A stretch of DNA of 44,549 nucleotides, taken from the NCBI GenBank assembly GCA_017620455.1, contig JAFZQK010000030.1, forward strand, positions 1 to 44,549, read 5' to 3'. Source of the stretch: Clostridia bacterium. GTDB taxonomy: Bacteria > Bacillota_A > Clostridia > Christensenellales > Aristaeellaceae. The notes below the pieces were generated by a model, which saw only the letters and a list, made by a program, of their open reading frames with translations, was not told where the DNA came from and did no database searches. The position numbers and the translations under genes were made by a program. Below are positions 1 through 7,256 of the stretch, piece after piece (positions within the stretch are counted from its first letter, which is position 1; every line of letters starts with the position of its first letter).

Positions 1-1
1 A

Positions 2-793
2 GCGGTTATGAGTCTGCTACATTCGTTCTACTGTTGGGGATCGGTGGGCGTGATCCTTCTGTCCTCCCTGTTTTTCACAGCCTTCGGCATCGGCAGCTGG
101 CGCATCCTTGCCTGTGTTTGGGCGCTGATCCCGCTGTATAACATCTTCAACTTCGCCGCCTGCCCCATCGAGCATCTGACGGAAGAGGGCAAGGGCATGA
201 CCATTGGGCAGCTGTTCCGGACGCCGCTGTTTTGGGTTTCCATCCTGCTGATGGTCTGCGCGGGCGCGTCGGAAATGTCCATGGCGCAGTGGGCTTCGGC
301 CTATACGGAGGCGGCGCTGGGCTTTTCCAAATCCATAGGCGACCTGATCGGCCCCTGTCTGTTTGCGGTGACCATGGGCGTCAGCCGGGTGATTTATGGA
401 AAGTATGGCGCAAAGATCAATCTGAATCGATATATGATCGCCTCCGGCATCCTGTGTTTATGTTGCTATCTGCTGGCATCCCTGTCCTCCAATCCTGTCC
501 TGGGCCTGATCGGCTGCATCTTCTGCGGATTCTCCGTGGGCATCATGTGGCCCGGCACCATCAGCATCACGTCGCCCCGTCTACCCCGGGGCGGTACCGC
601 GCTGTTCGCTTTTCTGGCCATGGCGGGCGACCTGGGCGGTGCGTTTGGGCCGAGCCTGGTGGGCACGGTGTCCCAACAGGCCGGCGACAGCCTGCAAACC
701 GGCATGCTGGCTGGATGCGTATTCCCGCTGGTGCTGATCGTATCCCTGCTGCTCATTGGAAGGAGCGCGGCAAAGCAACGGAACGCACAATGA
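2..793 (+). CDS. MFS transporter, C-terminal part (5' end outside window)
   Basis: The reading frame is open to the left edge, so the start codon probably lies outside; the Met at 8 is internal. About 260 residues remain, with roughly seven or eight hydrophobic segments. The soluble stretch after the second visible segment (EHLTEEGKGMTIGQLF) looks like the central cytoplasmic loop of a 12-helix major facilitator protein. It is followed by glycine-rich membrane helices, including GLIGCIFCGFSVGIMWPG. This suggests that roughly the C-terminal two thirds is present. The closest general type is the fucose/sugar-permease-like MFS branch, but the substrate cannot be read from the sequence. The gene stops just before a stretch of broken and mobile genes, so it may mark the edge of the conserved chromosome. 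Confidence 0.8.
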   Translation, partial: AVMSLLHSFYCWGSVGVILLSSLFFTAFGIGSWRILACVWALIPLYNIFNFAACPIEHLTEEGKGMTIGQLFRTPLFWVSILLMVCAGASEMSMAQWASAYTEAALGFSKSIGDLIGPCLFAVTMGVSRVIYGKYGAKINLNRYMIASGILCLCCYLLASLSSNPVLGLIGCIFCGFSVGIMWPGTISITSPRLPRGGTALFAFLAMAGDLGGAFGPSLVGTVSQQAGDSLQTGMLAGCVFPLVLIVSLLLIGRSAAKQRNAQ

Positions 794-840
794 AAACAGT
801 CTCAAGTGGAATCATCTATTGCCGGAAGGAGGGCAATCCC

Positions 841-1099
841 ATGATCATCAGGAACGAAAGAGAATTGACGCTCTTTGAAGAGACGCTTGACAAATGCAAA
901 AACACGCTTTGGCTGATTTCTCCACGGGAAACAGTATGATCTGATGAACCCCATCGAACGCTGCCTGGGAATTGCCGAAATGCTGAAAGCTCAAGGCGTT
1001 GAGGAACCCGAATTATTCACCACCAGCTACGGAGATGAAACGCGTCTGTTCGACTTTATCGCGGCACAGAAAACACTCGAATACTCGTTCAGAAACTAA
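841..1099 (+). pseudogene. Small conserved protein gene split by a frameshift
   Basis: A good ribosome-binding site (GGAAGGAGGG at about 824-833) precedes the ATG at 841. The first frame gives 32 residues (MIIRNERELTLFEETLDKC...) and stops at 937-939. Shifting by one base near 930 gives a continuation starting QYDLMNPIERCLGIAEMLK and ending at the stop at 1097-1099. The joined product, about 85 residues, is acidic and looks like a single small domain, so this is most simply one gene broken by a one-base deletion. I do not recognise a function. It sits beside a TnpV gene, which suggests a mobile-element origin. A sequencing error could also explain the shift. Confidence 0.6.
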
Positions 1100-1135
1100 A
1101 GGCTCGTATCCAAGACTCTTTTATCGGGCAAGAAG

Positions 1136-1170
1136 CAGGGCAGCTCGTCGGTTTACAGCGAGCTGCCCTG
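1136..1170. terminator. Bidirectional hairpin between convergent genes
   Basis: The arms CAGGGCAGCTCG (1136-1147) and CGAGCTGCCCTG (1159-1170) are perfect 12-base complements with an 11-base loop. The hairpin lies exactly between the end of the broken small gene on the plus strand and the stop of the TnpV gene on the minus strand. The T-tracts are weak on both sides. Confidence 0.6.
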
Positions 1171-1174
1171 TGTT

Positions 1175-1546
1175 TCATTCATACACGATCTCTGTCATAA
1201 CGATTTCTTCCGCGCTGTGATGGATTTCATTCATCCGGCCCACCCAGCCAAGCTGATCTCTGGCTTTCAGCTCCTCCATAACACCCTGCTGTTTTACCAT
1301 TTGCGGGATCATGGTTTCCAGCCGTTCCTGGCAGGCGCGTTCAACCTCTGCCAAGTGCTCGTACAGTTTCCCGGACAGGATCAAGTGGCTGTACAGCCCC
1401 GGACGATGCTCCTTCAAATACTCCTGACGCATCCCGCCATACTTACCGATAGGCTCATGCGGTGTACTCGACAAAGAAAGGTTCGGGATCAAGTAATCGC
1501 CTACCTGGGTATAGGTTCCGCCCATTTGTTCAAAGATGCTCTTCAT
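1175..1546 (-). CDS. tnpV: TnpV-family transposon-encoded protein
   Basis: The 123-residue product starts MKSIFEQMGGTYTQVGDYLI and continues with the typical TnpV pattern: P-N-L, then IGKYGGMRQEYLKEH, then a charged helical C-terminal half. TnpV is known from Clostridium mobilisable elements of the Tn4451/Tn4453 type, where it was proposed to be Xis-like; its biochemical role is not settled. The start is supported by an AAGGAGGG ribosome-binding site just upstream on the minus strand (about 1551-1558). No site-specific recombinase or mobilisation gene is visible nearby, so this is probably a leftover from a decayed element. The neighbours (a frameshifted small gene and a TipAS fragment) fit that reading. 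Confidence 0.8.
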   Translation of the reverse strand: MKSIFEQMGGTYTQVGDYLIPNLSLSSTPHEPIGKYGGMRQEYLKEHRPGLYSHLILSGKLYEHLAEVERACQERLETMIPQMVKQQGVMEELKARDQLGWVGRMNEIHHSAEEIVMTEIVYE

Positions 1547-1642
1547 TTTCAGCCCTCCTTGTGGTATAATCGGCCTGTCAAGGCCCTGTGATGGACTTCA
1601 CATAGCCGGGAAGCCCTCTTGCCACAGATGAGCCGAACCAGC

Positions 1643-1686
1643 TATGCTATGATTGGGTGACATCTTAAATCACCCTTCATAGCATA
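1643..1686. repeat. Imperfect inverted repeat
   Basis: The left arm (TATGCTATGATTGGGTGA, 1643-1660) pairs with the right arm (TCACCCTTCATAGCATA, 1670-1686) with about two mismatches and a short AT-rich loop. It lies between tnpV and a truncated gene. It could be a terminator remnant, a recombination end or a small palindromic element; the sequence does not decide. Confidence 0.55.
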
Positions 1687-1707
1687 ACAGTTAGAACGCG
1701 AATAGTA

Positions 1708-1880
1708 TTATTTTTTGCAGAACGCCTGGATGGCCGCGTTAGTGAAAGCCCCCGTTCCCTCTCCCCCGTACCGGTCGATGTTGCCCGTCATCTCGCCGCC
1801 GGCGGCGTACATCTGGCCCAGGCCCAGCAACACCTGATCCGAGCAAGTATAGGAATGCAAAAAGAAATAGATTCCTTGTC
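1708..1880 (-). pseudogene. 3' fragment of a TipAS-domain (MerR/TipA-type) gene
   Basis: Read on the minus strand, this segment ends in a stop at 1708-1710. It encodes a C-terminus with the typical TipAS pattern: YTCSDQVLLGLGQMYAAGG, then TGNIDRYGGEGTGAFT, then a last helix ending QAFCKK. TipAS is the thiopeptide-binding domain found at the C-terminus of TipA-like MerR regulators. Only about 55 residues remain; the rest of the ligand domain and the DNA-binding domain are missing upstream, where no matching frame continues. It is therefore a remnant. A truncated regulator beside TnpV suggests an insertion or deletion event removed its 5' part. Confidence 0.65.
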
Positions 1881-2002
1881 GGGAGTATGCTCACTTTTTC
1901 CGGAATATAACGACAGGCTGCTAATCAAATACATGAGTTCAGAAAGACATATCATGCCAGTCCTGCAGCGGGTGCTGTTAGTTTTTGTTTTTTGTGTCTA
2001 TA

Positions 2003-2031
2003 TTGTGTTTTCACCGTGCATTTGATATAAT
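2003..2031 (+). promoter_or_regulatory. Sigma-A-type promoter of the polysaccharide operon
   Basis: TTGTGT (2003-2008), a 17-base spacer and a perfect TATAAT (2026-2031). Transcription would begin near 2038, leaving a leader of about 85 nt before manC. No riboswitch fold was recognised in this leader. Confidence 0.6.
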
Positions 2032-2122
2032 ACATGAATCATCCGACGCTGTGAAAAAAACCGAAGGCGCGCGATGACTCCGCATTTTTTATAGAAAGGG
2101 GAGAGCGGTTACACGCAGAAAA

Positions 2123-3445
2123 ATGCTGCATATCATTCTTTTATCCGGCGGGTCGGGCAAGCGGCTGTGGCCGCTGTCCAACGACGTGTATTCCAAGCAG
2201 TTCATCCGCCTGTTCCGTGGGGCGGACGGCGCCTATGAATCCATGATGATGCGGGCCTACCGCGGCATCCGGGCAGCGGGTGACGCCCGGATCACGGTGG
2301 CCACCGGTGAAAACCAGGTGTCGACGATCCGCAGTCAGTTGGGGAAAAATGTGGAGCTCTGCACGGAGCCCTGCCGCCGGGACACCTTTCCCGCCATCGC
2401 CCTGACAGCCAGCCTGATCAATGCCAGGGGCGGCCGGGACGACGACGTGGTGGTCACCTGCCCGGTGGACGCTTATGTGGAGGAAGAGTACTATCAGGCG
2501 CTGTACGCCCTGAGCGAATTGGTCCGGCGCTCCGACGTGCGTTTGACGCTGATGGGCGTCGAGCCCACGGAGCCCAGCGAAAAATACGGCTATATTCTGC
2601 CTGCGGGCAAGGAAAAGGTGAGCCCGGTGGCGGCCTTCCACGAAAAGCCCAGCGCCGAGAAGGCGGCGGCCTATATCCGGCAGGGCGCGCTGTGGAACAG
2701 CGGGGTTTTCGCTTTCCGCCTGGGATACATCCTGGAAAAGGCCCGGGAGCTGCTCGGCGCCTCCGATTACGAAACCCTGTCGGCGGGTTATGCCGCCCTG
2801 CCCCGGATCAGCTTCGATTACGCCGTGGCGGAAAAAGAAGAAAGCATCCGCGTGATGCGTTTCCAGGGTACGTGGAAGGACATCGGCACCTGGAACAGCC
2901 TGACGGAGGTGCTGGATTCTTCGTCCATCGGTCCGGTGAAAACGGACGATGCCTGCAAAAACCTGTCCGTGATCAATCAGCTGAATCTGCCGGTGCTCTG
3001 CATGGGCGTCAAAAACGCGGTGGTCTGTGCCGCGCCGGACGGGATCCTGATTTCCGACAAGGAGGCCTCCGTGGGGCTCAAGGCTCACATGAACGCTTTG
3101 GACGACGAGCCGCGCTACGCCGAGTACGACTGGGGCACGTATCAGGCGCTGGCAGCGGATAGAAACAGCTTCATCTGCCGCATCGTCATGCAGGCAGGCA
3201 ACAGAATCCGCTCCCACAGCCATGCGCTGCGGGACGAATGCTGGTTTATCACCGGCGGCGTGGGAGAGGTGCTGATCGACGGAGAACGCCGTTCCGTGGG
3301 GCTGGGCAGCGTGATCCAGATGCCGCGGGGCGTGAGGCACGGCCTGCTGGCGCGGGAGGAAATGTCCCTGATCGAGGTGCAGACGGGAGAATATTTCGGC
3401 GCGGACGACCGGCAGATTTATCCGGAGGATGGCGCATCGGTATGA
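2123..3445 (+). CDS. manC: Mannose-1-phosphate guanylyltransferase (ManC type) with C-terminal cupin
   Basis: This enzyme makes GDP-mannose from mannose-1-phosphate and GTP in the cytoplasm, an activated sugar for polysaccharide synthesis. The N-terminal nucleotidyltransferase domain (about 1-265) has the signature GGSGKRLWPLS at residues 9-19, FHEKP at 172-176 and WNSGVF at 191-196. The C-terminal domain (about 345-430) is a type II phosphomannose-isomerase-like cupin with SHSH at 364-367 and MPRGVRH at 400-406. The length of 440 residues is close to that of bifunctional ManC/AlgA proteins. Whether the isomerase activity is retained cannot be told. The nearest purine-rich ribosome-binding site (AAAGGGGAGAG, about 2095-2105) is unusually far, 17-19 bases, from the ATG. 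The stop overlaps the next start in an ATGA, so this is the first gene of a coupled four-gene operon. Confidence 0.88.
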   Translation: MLHIILLSGGSGKRLWPLSNDVYSKQFIRLFRGADGAYESMMMRAYRGIRAAGDARITVATGENQVSTIRSQLGKNVELCTEPCRRDTFPAIALTASLINARGGRDDDVVVTCPVDAYVEEEYYQALYALSELVRRSDVRLTLMGVEPTEPSEKYGYILPAGKEKVSPVAAFHEKPSAEKAAAYIRQGALWNSGVFAFRLGYILEKARELLGASDYETLSAGYAALPRISFDYAVAEKEESIRVMRFQGTWKDIGTWNSLTEVLDSSSIGPVKTDDACKNLSVINQLNLPVLCMGVKNAVVCAAPDGILISDKEASVGLKAHMNALDDEPRYAEYDWGTYQALAADRNSFICRIVMQAGNRIRSHSHALRDECWFITGGVGEVLIDGERRSVGLGSVIQMPRGVRHGLLAREEMSLIEVQTGEYFGADDRQIYPEDGASV

Positions 3446-4992
3446 AGAACAGCGCGGCTATTTTTTTAGGGGAGACCGTCGCCCGCCAGCGGAAAAGAGA
3501 ATGGCGCCTGGCGGCCGTGGTGTTCGCACTGGAATGGGCGCTGGGGATTTACCTGGGGTATCGCGGCGTGCTGCTGGGCGACGCCATGAGCCGGACGGCC
3601 AACGCTTTTTACGTGCTGTATTCCCAGCCCTACCGGCTCACCTCCATGGGCCTGGTGTGGAACCCGCTGCCCTCCCTGCTGCAGCTTCCCTTCGTATGGG
3701 CGTCCAAGCTGTGGCGGCCGCTGGTGACGAAGGGAATCAGCATGTCCTTTGTCAGCGCGCTGTTCGCCGCCTGGGGCGCCAAGGCGCTGTACGGCTGCTT
3801 CCACACCATGAAATGCCGAGAGCGGGACGCGCTGCTGATCACGTTGCTCTATGTCCTGAACCCCTACGCGATCTTTTACGGGGCCAACGGCATGACGGAA
3901 ATCATGATGGGCGCCGCGGGTATCCAGGTGATTACGAGCCTCACGGGCTGGCTGCGCAGAGGACAGCCGTTTTATCTGATTGAAATGGGCATGAGCTTCG
4001 TGGTCATGTTTCTGATCCGCTACGAGGCGGTGCCCTTCGCCATTTTCATTGCGCTGGGCATGGCGCTGCATATGCTCTTTTCCAAGCGGGAAAAGCGCTA
4101 CTACCCCGACCGCGCCCTGGAACCCCTCTGGTACGTGGAAAGCACGCTGTGGGTCACGTTCCTGCCGGTGATCTTTGCCGCCGTGTGCTGGGTGCTCTAT
4201 AACTGGAGCATCACGGGCAATCCGCTGTATTTCATGAACTCCGGCTACTCCATGTCCGCCTATTCGGCGTATTATCAAAGCTACGGCGGGTTTGCCGCGG
4301 CGGTATCGTTCGTGTTCAGCCGCGTATGGCCCATGCTGATCCCCCTGGCGGCGCTGCTGCTGGCCCGGGCAGCGACGGGCACCTTCTTCCGTTACGAAAC
4401 GCTGATCATGGTGCTTGCTGTGCTGGGGCTCACCCTGTTTACCACGGTGATGATCCTGTTGGGCAAATCGGGGGGTTACGTCCGCTATGTGTGTTATCCG
4501 CTGTTTTTCGCGCCGGCGTTCATTCCGTATGCGATCAACGCCGCCCGGGAAAAAGGGAAACGGGTGGTGCGGATCACGGCGGCGGGGCTGCTGGCGGCGG
4601 GGCTGGTGTTCGCGTGGGGGTTCCAGTATTCCTCCATGTTCCGGGAGGATCTGCTCCTGAACGTTCCAGCCCACTCGGAAACGCTGGCGGATTACCTGAA
4701 CGCCAACTGTCGGGGCGGCAAGGTCCTGATGGATTCTTACCGCACATACTACACCATCATGAACGCCGATGACCCGGAGGCCTGGGTCATCAGCTGCAGC
4801 CCGGAATTTGAGGACTGCGTGGCGGACCCGGTGCGCACCGGCGTGGATTACCTGGTGGTGCCGCAGATCGGCAGCTATGGCAACATGGACGCGCTGAACA
4901 TCGCCTGGCCTCGTCTGTACAACGGCGGAGAAAGCTGGGCCCAGGAAATCGCCAGCATCGGCGAATTCAAGGTATTCAAGGTGAAAAGATGA
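3442..4992 (+). CDS. Multi-pass membrane protein, GT-C-like (ArnT/PMT-type) candidate glycosyltransferase
   Basis: The 516-residue product starts at the ATG overlapping the manC stop (ATGA at 3442-3445). It has roughly ten or more hydrophobic segments. An early extracytoplasmic loop holds the acidic LLGDAMSR, followed later by NPYAIFYGANGMTE. A soluble domain of about 120 residues closes the protein. This arrangement, with an acidic residue after the first helix, many helices and a soluble C-terminal domain, resembles GT-C-fold transferases that use lipid-linked sugars, but sequence motifs alone do not prove it. Its position between GDP-mannose synthesis and the GT2 synthase suggests it decorates or helps export the same polymer. 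The stop overlaps the next gene by an ATGA (4989-4992). Substrate unknown. Confidence 0.65.
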   Translation: MKNSAAIFLGETVARQRKREWRLAAVVFALEWALGIYLGYRGVLLGDAMSRTANAFYVLYSQPYRLTSMGLVWNPLPSLLQLPFVWASKLWRPLVTKGISMSFVSALFAAWGAKALYGCFHTMKCRERDALLITLLYVLNPYAIFYGANGMTEIMMGAAGIQVITSLTGWLRRGQPFYLIEMGMSFVVMFLIRYEAVPFAIFIALGMALHMLFSKREKRYYPDRALEPLWYVESTLWVTFLPVIFAAVCWVLYNWSITGNPLYFMNSGYSMSAYSAYYQSYGGFAAAVSFVFSRVWPMLIPLAALLLARAATGTFFRYETLIMVLAVLGLTLFTTVMILLGKSGGYVRYVCYPLFFAPAFIPYAINAAREKGKRVVRITAAGLLAAGLVFAWGFQYSSMFREDLLLNVPAHSETLADYLNANCRGGKVLMDSYRTYYTIMNADDPEAWVISCSPEFEDCVADPVRTGVDYLVVPQIGSYGNMDALNIAWPRLYNGGESWAQEIASIGEFKVFKVKR

Positions 4993-7256
4993 GCGTAAAA
5001 GAAGATCAAAAACCGAAAAAAAGCGCCATGGGCGCGCGGCTGGTGGACAAAGGGCTGATTACGGAAGCGCAGCTGGCCCAGGCGTTGGTCTATCAAAAGG
5101 AACACGATCTGCTGCTGGGCGAGGCCCTCAAGGCCCTGGGGTTTCTTTCCGCGGGCCAGCTGGCCGCCTTTATCAGCCAGGATAAAAGCGCCCCCATCGG
5201 CGAGGTGCTGATCAAGGAAGGCTATCTGGATCGTGAAAAGCTGAACGCGGCCCTGGCCTTCCAGCGGGAGCACGGCGGCAGGCTGGGCGCGATCTGCGTG
5301 GAAATGGGCTTTTTGACCCACGCGCAGCTGGACGCGGTGCTGGCCGGGCAGCAGCGGACGAAAACGCTGCTGGGCGACGAGCTGATCAGGCGCGGGCTGA
5401 TCACTCAGGAGCAATTGAATACCGCGCTGGAACTGCAGAAACGCAGCGGCGGGCGGCTGGGCGACATCCTGGTGTATCAGGAGGCCATCCGCGAAGAGGA
5501 CCTGTACAGGACCCTGGCCAATATGATGCAGATGGGACGGCTGGGCGCCGAACGCCAACGCGACGACCTGACGGCCCTGCCCTACGACATGGCCCTGCGG
5601 CTCAAAGCCGTCATCGTGGATGAAGCGGCAGGCTACGTGCTGGTAGCGGCGGAGGAGCATCTCAAGCCCGAGGAAATCGGGGAGATAGAAGCCTTTACCG
5701 GCCGCCACGTGGAACAGGTGCTGGCCAGCAGCCATGAATTTTTTTCCTGTTTTGAAAATGCCTACCGCTCCCGGGAATCTCACGCCAGCGTGTTCAGCCT
5801 TTACGAAACTCAGCCGGACAATTCCGCCATCGTGACCTTCACCTCCTCCCAGATCGTGCTGATGCTGCTGCTGGTGCTGGCGGTGGGCGTGGCGGGGTTC
5901 GTGTTCAACCGGGAAAAAACGCTGCTGATCCTGATGATCGTGTTCCAGACCATCTACCTGCTGATGGCGGTGGCCAAATTCTACATCGTCATGCGGGGCA
6001 CCCGCAAAAGCGGGCAGCTGCGCTTCACGCAGGAGGAAATCAACGCCATGGACGAGCACGATCTGCCCGTTTATACCATCCTGGTGCCCGTCTACAAGGA
6101 AAAAGAGGTGATCCACCACCTGCTCCGGCGTATCGAGGCCATGGATTACCCCAAATACAAGCTGGACGTGCGCATCCTGCTGGAGGAGGACGACAAGGAA
6201 ACCATCGAGGCGGTACGGAACATGCGTCTGCCCAATTATTTCATCCCCGTGATCGTGCCCTATTCCCAGCCCAAGACGAAGCCCAAGGCCTGCAATTACG
6301 GCCTGATCGGGTGCAAGGGCGAATACGTGGTGATCTACGACGCCGAGGACCGGCCCGAGCCGGACCAGCTGAAAAAAGCCTACCTGGCGTTTCAGCGCCT
6401 GCCCAAGGATTACGTGTGCGTACAGGCCAAGCTGAATTATTTCAACAGCAGGGAAAACTGGCTCACCAAGCTGTTCACCCAGGAATACAGCATGTGGTTT
6501 GAACTGCTGCTGGTGGGCATCATGCAGGTGAATATCCCCATCCCCCTGGGCGGCACCTCCAATCATTTCAAGACCTCGTTCCTCAAAATCGTCGGCGGGT
6601 GGGACCCCTTCAACGTCACCGAGGACGCGGACCTGGGCATCCGGCTCTACAAGCACAACTGCCGCACCGCCGTGATCGATTCCCGCACCTGGGAGGAAGC
6701 CAACTGCAATCTGCACAACTGGATCCGCCAGCGGTCCCGGTGGATCAAAGGCTATATGCAGACGTTCTTCGTTCATATGCGCCATCCCTGGCGTTTTATG
6801 CGCCAGATCGGCGTCAAGGGCATGGCCGGGTATTTCGCCATGATCTTCGGCACGCCCTTTCTGCCGTTGATCAACCCGTTTTTCTGGCTGCTGCTGCTCG
6901 TATGGGTTCTCTTTCAGCCCTATTGGGTGGAAAGCCTGTTTCCGGGGCTGCTGTATTACGTGGCGGCAGGCCAGCTGATCGTGGGCAATTTCATGTTCGT
7001 ATATATGAACATGGTAGGCACTTATTTCGTGATCCGGGACTGCGCGTTGAAAAAACAGCAGCCGTTTTCCTACAGCATGATCCGCTATGCGCTGCTGACG
7101 CCGCTGTATTGGGTGTTCATGTCCATTGCGGCGTACAAGGCCCTGTTCCAGCTGATCATCAAGCCTTTCTACTGGGAAAAAACCGTTCACGGCTTATCTT
7201 CGGCCGACGCCACGCAGACCCAGACCCAATCCGACCCAAAAAGGAGAACGACATGA
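4989..7256 (+). CDS. GT2 polysaccharide synthase with N-terminal MshEN-like repeats
   Basis: The product has 755 residues. Residues 17-180 hold about six tandem copies of a roughly 25-residue helical motif, for example RLGAICVEMGFLTHAQLD at 98-115 and LLGDELIRRGLITQEQLN at 127-144. This is the pattern of GspE/MshE N-terminal (MshEN) domains, a known c-di-GMP-binding fold. Two membrane helices follow (about 288-335). Then comes a family 2 glycosyltransferase: TILVPVYKEKEV from 363, a DAED acidic motif at 451-454, TED at 544-546 and QRSRW at 581-585, the last being the processive-synthase acceptor motif. Several C-terminal helices (about 610-725) complete it. The architecture resembles E. coli NfrB, which has MshEN at the other end. 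It is coupled by ATGA overlaps to both neighbours. Inferred role: membrane synthase of an exopolysaccharide controlled by c-di-GMP. The sugar is not determined. Confidence 0.85.
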   Translation: MSVKEDQKPKKSAMGARLVDKGLITEAQLAQALVYQKEHDLLLGEALKALGFLSAGQLAAFISQDKSAPIGEVLIKEGYLDREKLNAALAFQREHGGRLGAICVEMGFLTHAQLDAVLAGQQRTKTLLGDELIRRGLITQEQLNTALELQKRSGGRLGDILVYQEAIREEDLYRTLANMMQMGRLGAERQRDDLTALPYDMALRLKAVIVDEAAGYVLVAAEEHLKPEEIGEIEAFTGRHVEQVLASSHEFFSCFENAYRSRESHASVFSLYETQPDNSAIVTFTSSQIVLMLLLVLAVGVAGFVFNREKTLLILMIVFQTIYLLMAVAKFYIVMRGTRKSGQLRFTQEEINAMDEHDLPVYTILVPVYKEKEVIHHLLRRIEAMDYPKYKLDVRILLEEDDKETIEAVRNMRLPNYFIPVIVPYSQPKTKPKACNYGLIGCKGEYVVIYDAEDRPEPDQLKKAYLAFQRLPKDYVCVQAKLNYFNSRENWLTKLFTQEYSMWFELLLVGIMQVNIPIPLGGTSNHFKTSFLKIVGGWDPFNVTEDADLGIRLYKHNCRTAVIDSRTWEEANCNLHNWIRQRSRWIKGYMQTFFVHMRHPWRFMRQIGVKGMAGYFAMIFGTPFLPLINPFFWLLLLVWVLFQPYWVESLFPGLLYYVAAGQLIVGNFMFVYMNMVGTYFVIRDCALKKQQPFSYSMIRYALLTPLYWVFMSIAAYKALFQLIIKPFYWEKTVHGLSSADATQTQTQSDPKRRTT

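Larger units (their letters stand above)
1547..2122. other. Gene-poor stretch with element debris
   Basis: This stretch has no intact gene. It holds an inverted repeat (1643-1686), the 3' fragment of a TipAS-domain gene on the minus strand (1708-1880), a low-GC segment of about 100 bases with nothing recognisable (1881-2002), and then the promoter and short leader of the polysaccharide operon. GC content is clearly lower than in the flanking genes. Confidence 0.6.

Noticed and set aside
2038..2122. Possible c-di-GMP riboswitch in the leader of the polysaccharide operon.
   Set aside because: The leader is only about 85 nt and lacks the GEMM-I or GEMM-II core motifs.
4875..7190. Very long open frame on the minus strand opposite the GT2 synthase gene.
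   Set aside because: It is the antisense shadow of a GC-rich gene: histidine- and glutamine-rich, no domains, no ribosome-binding site.
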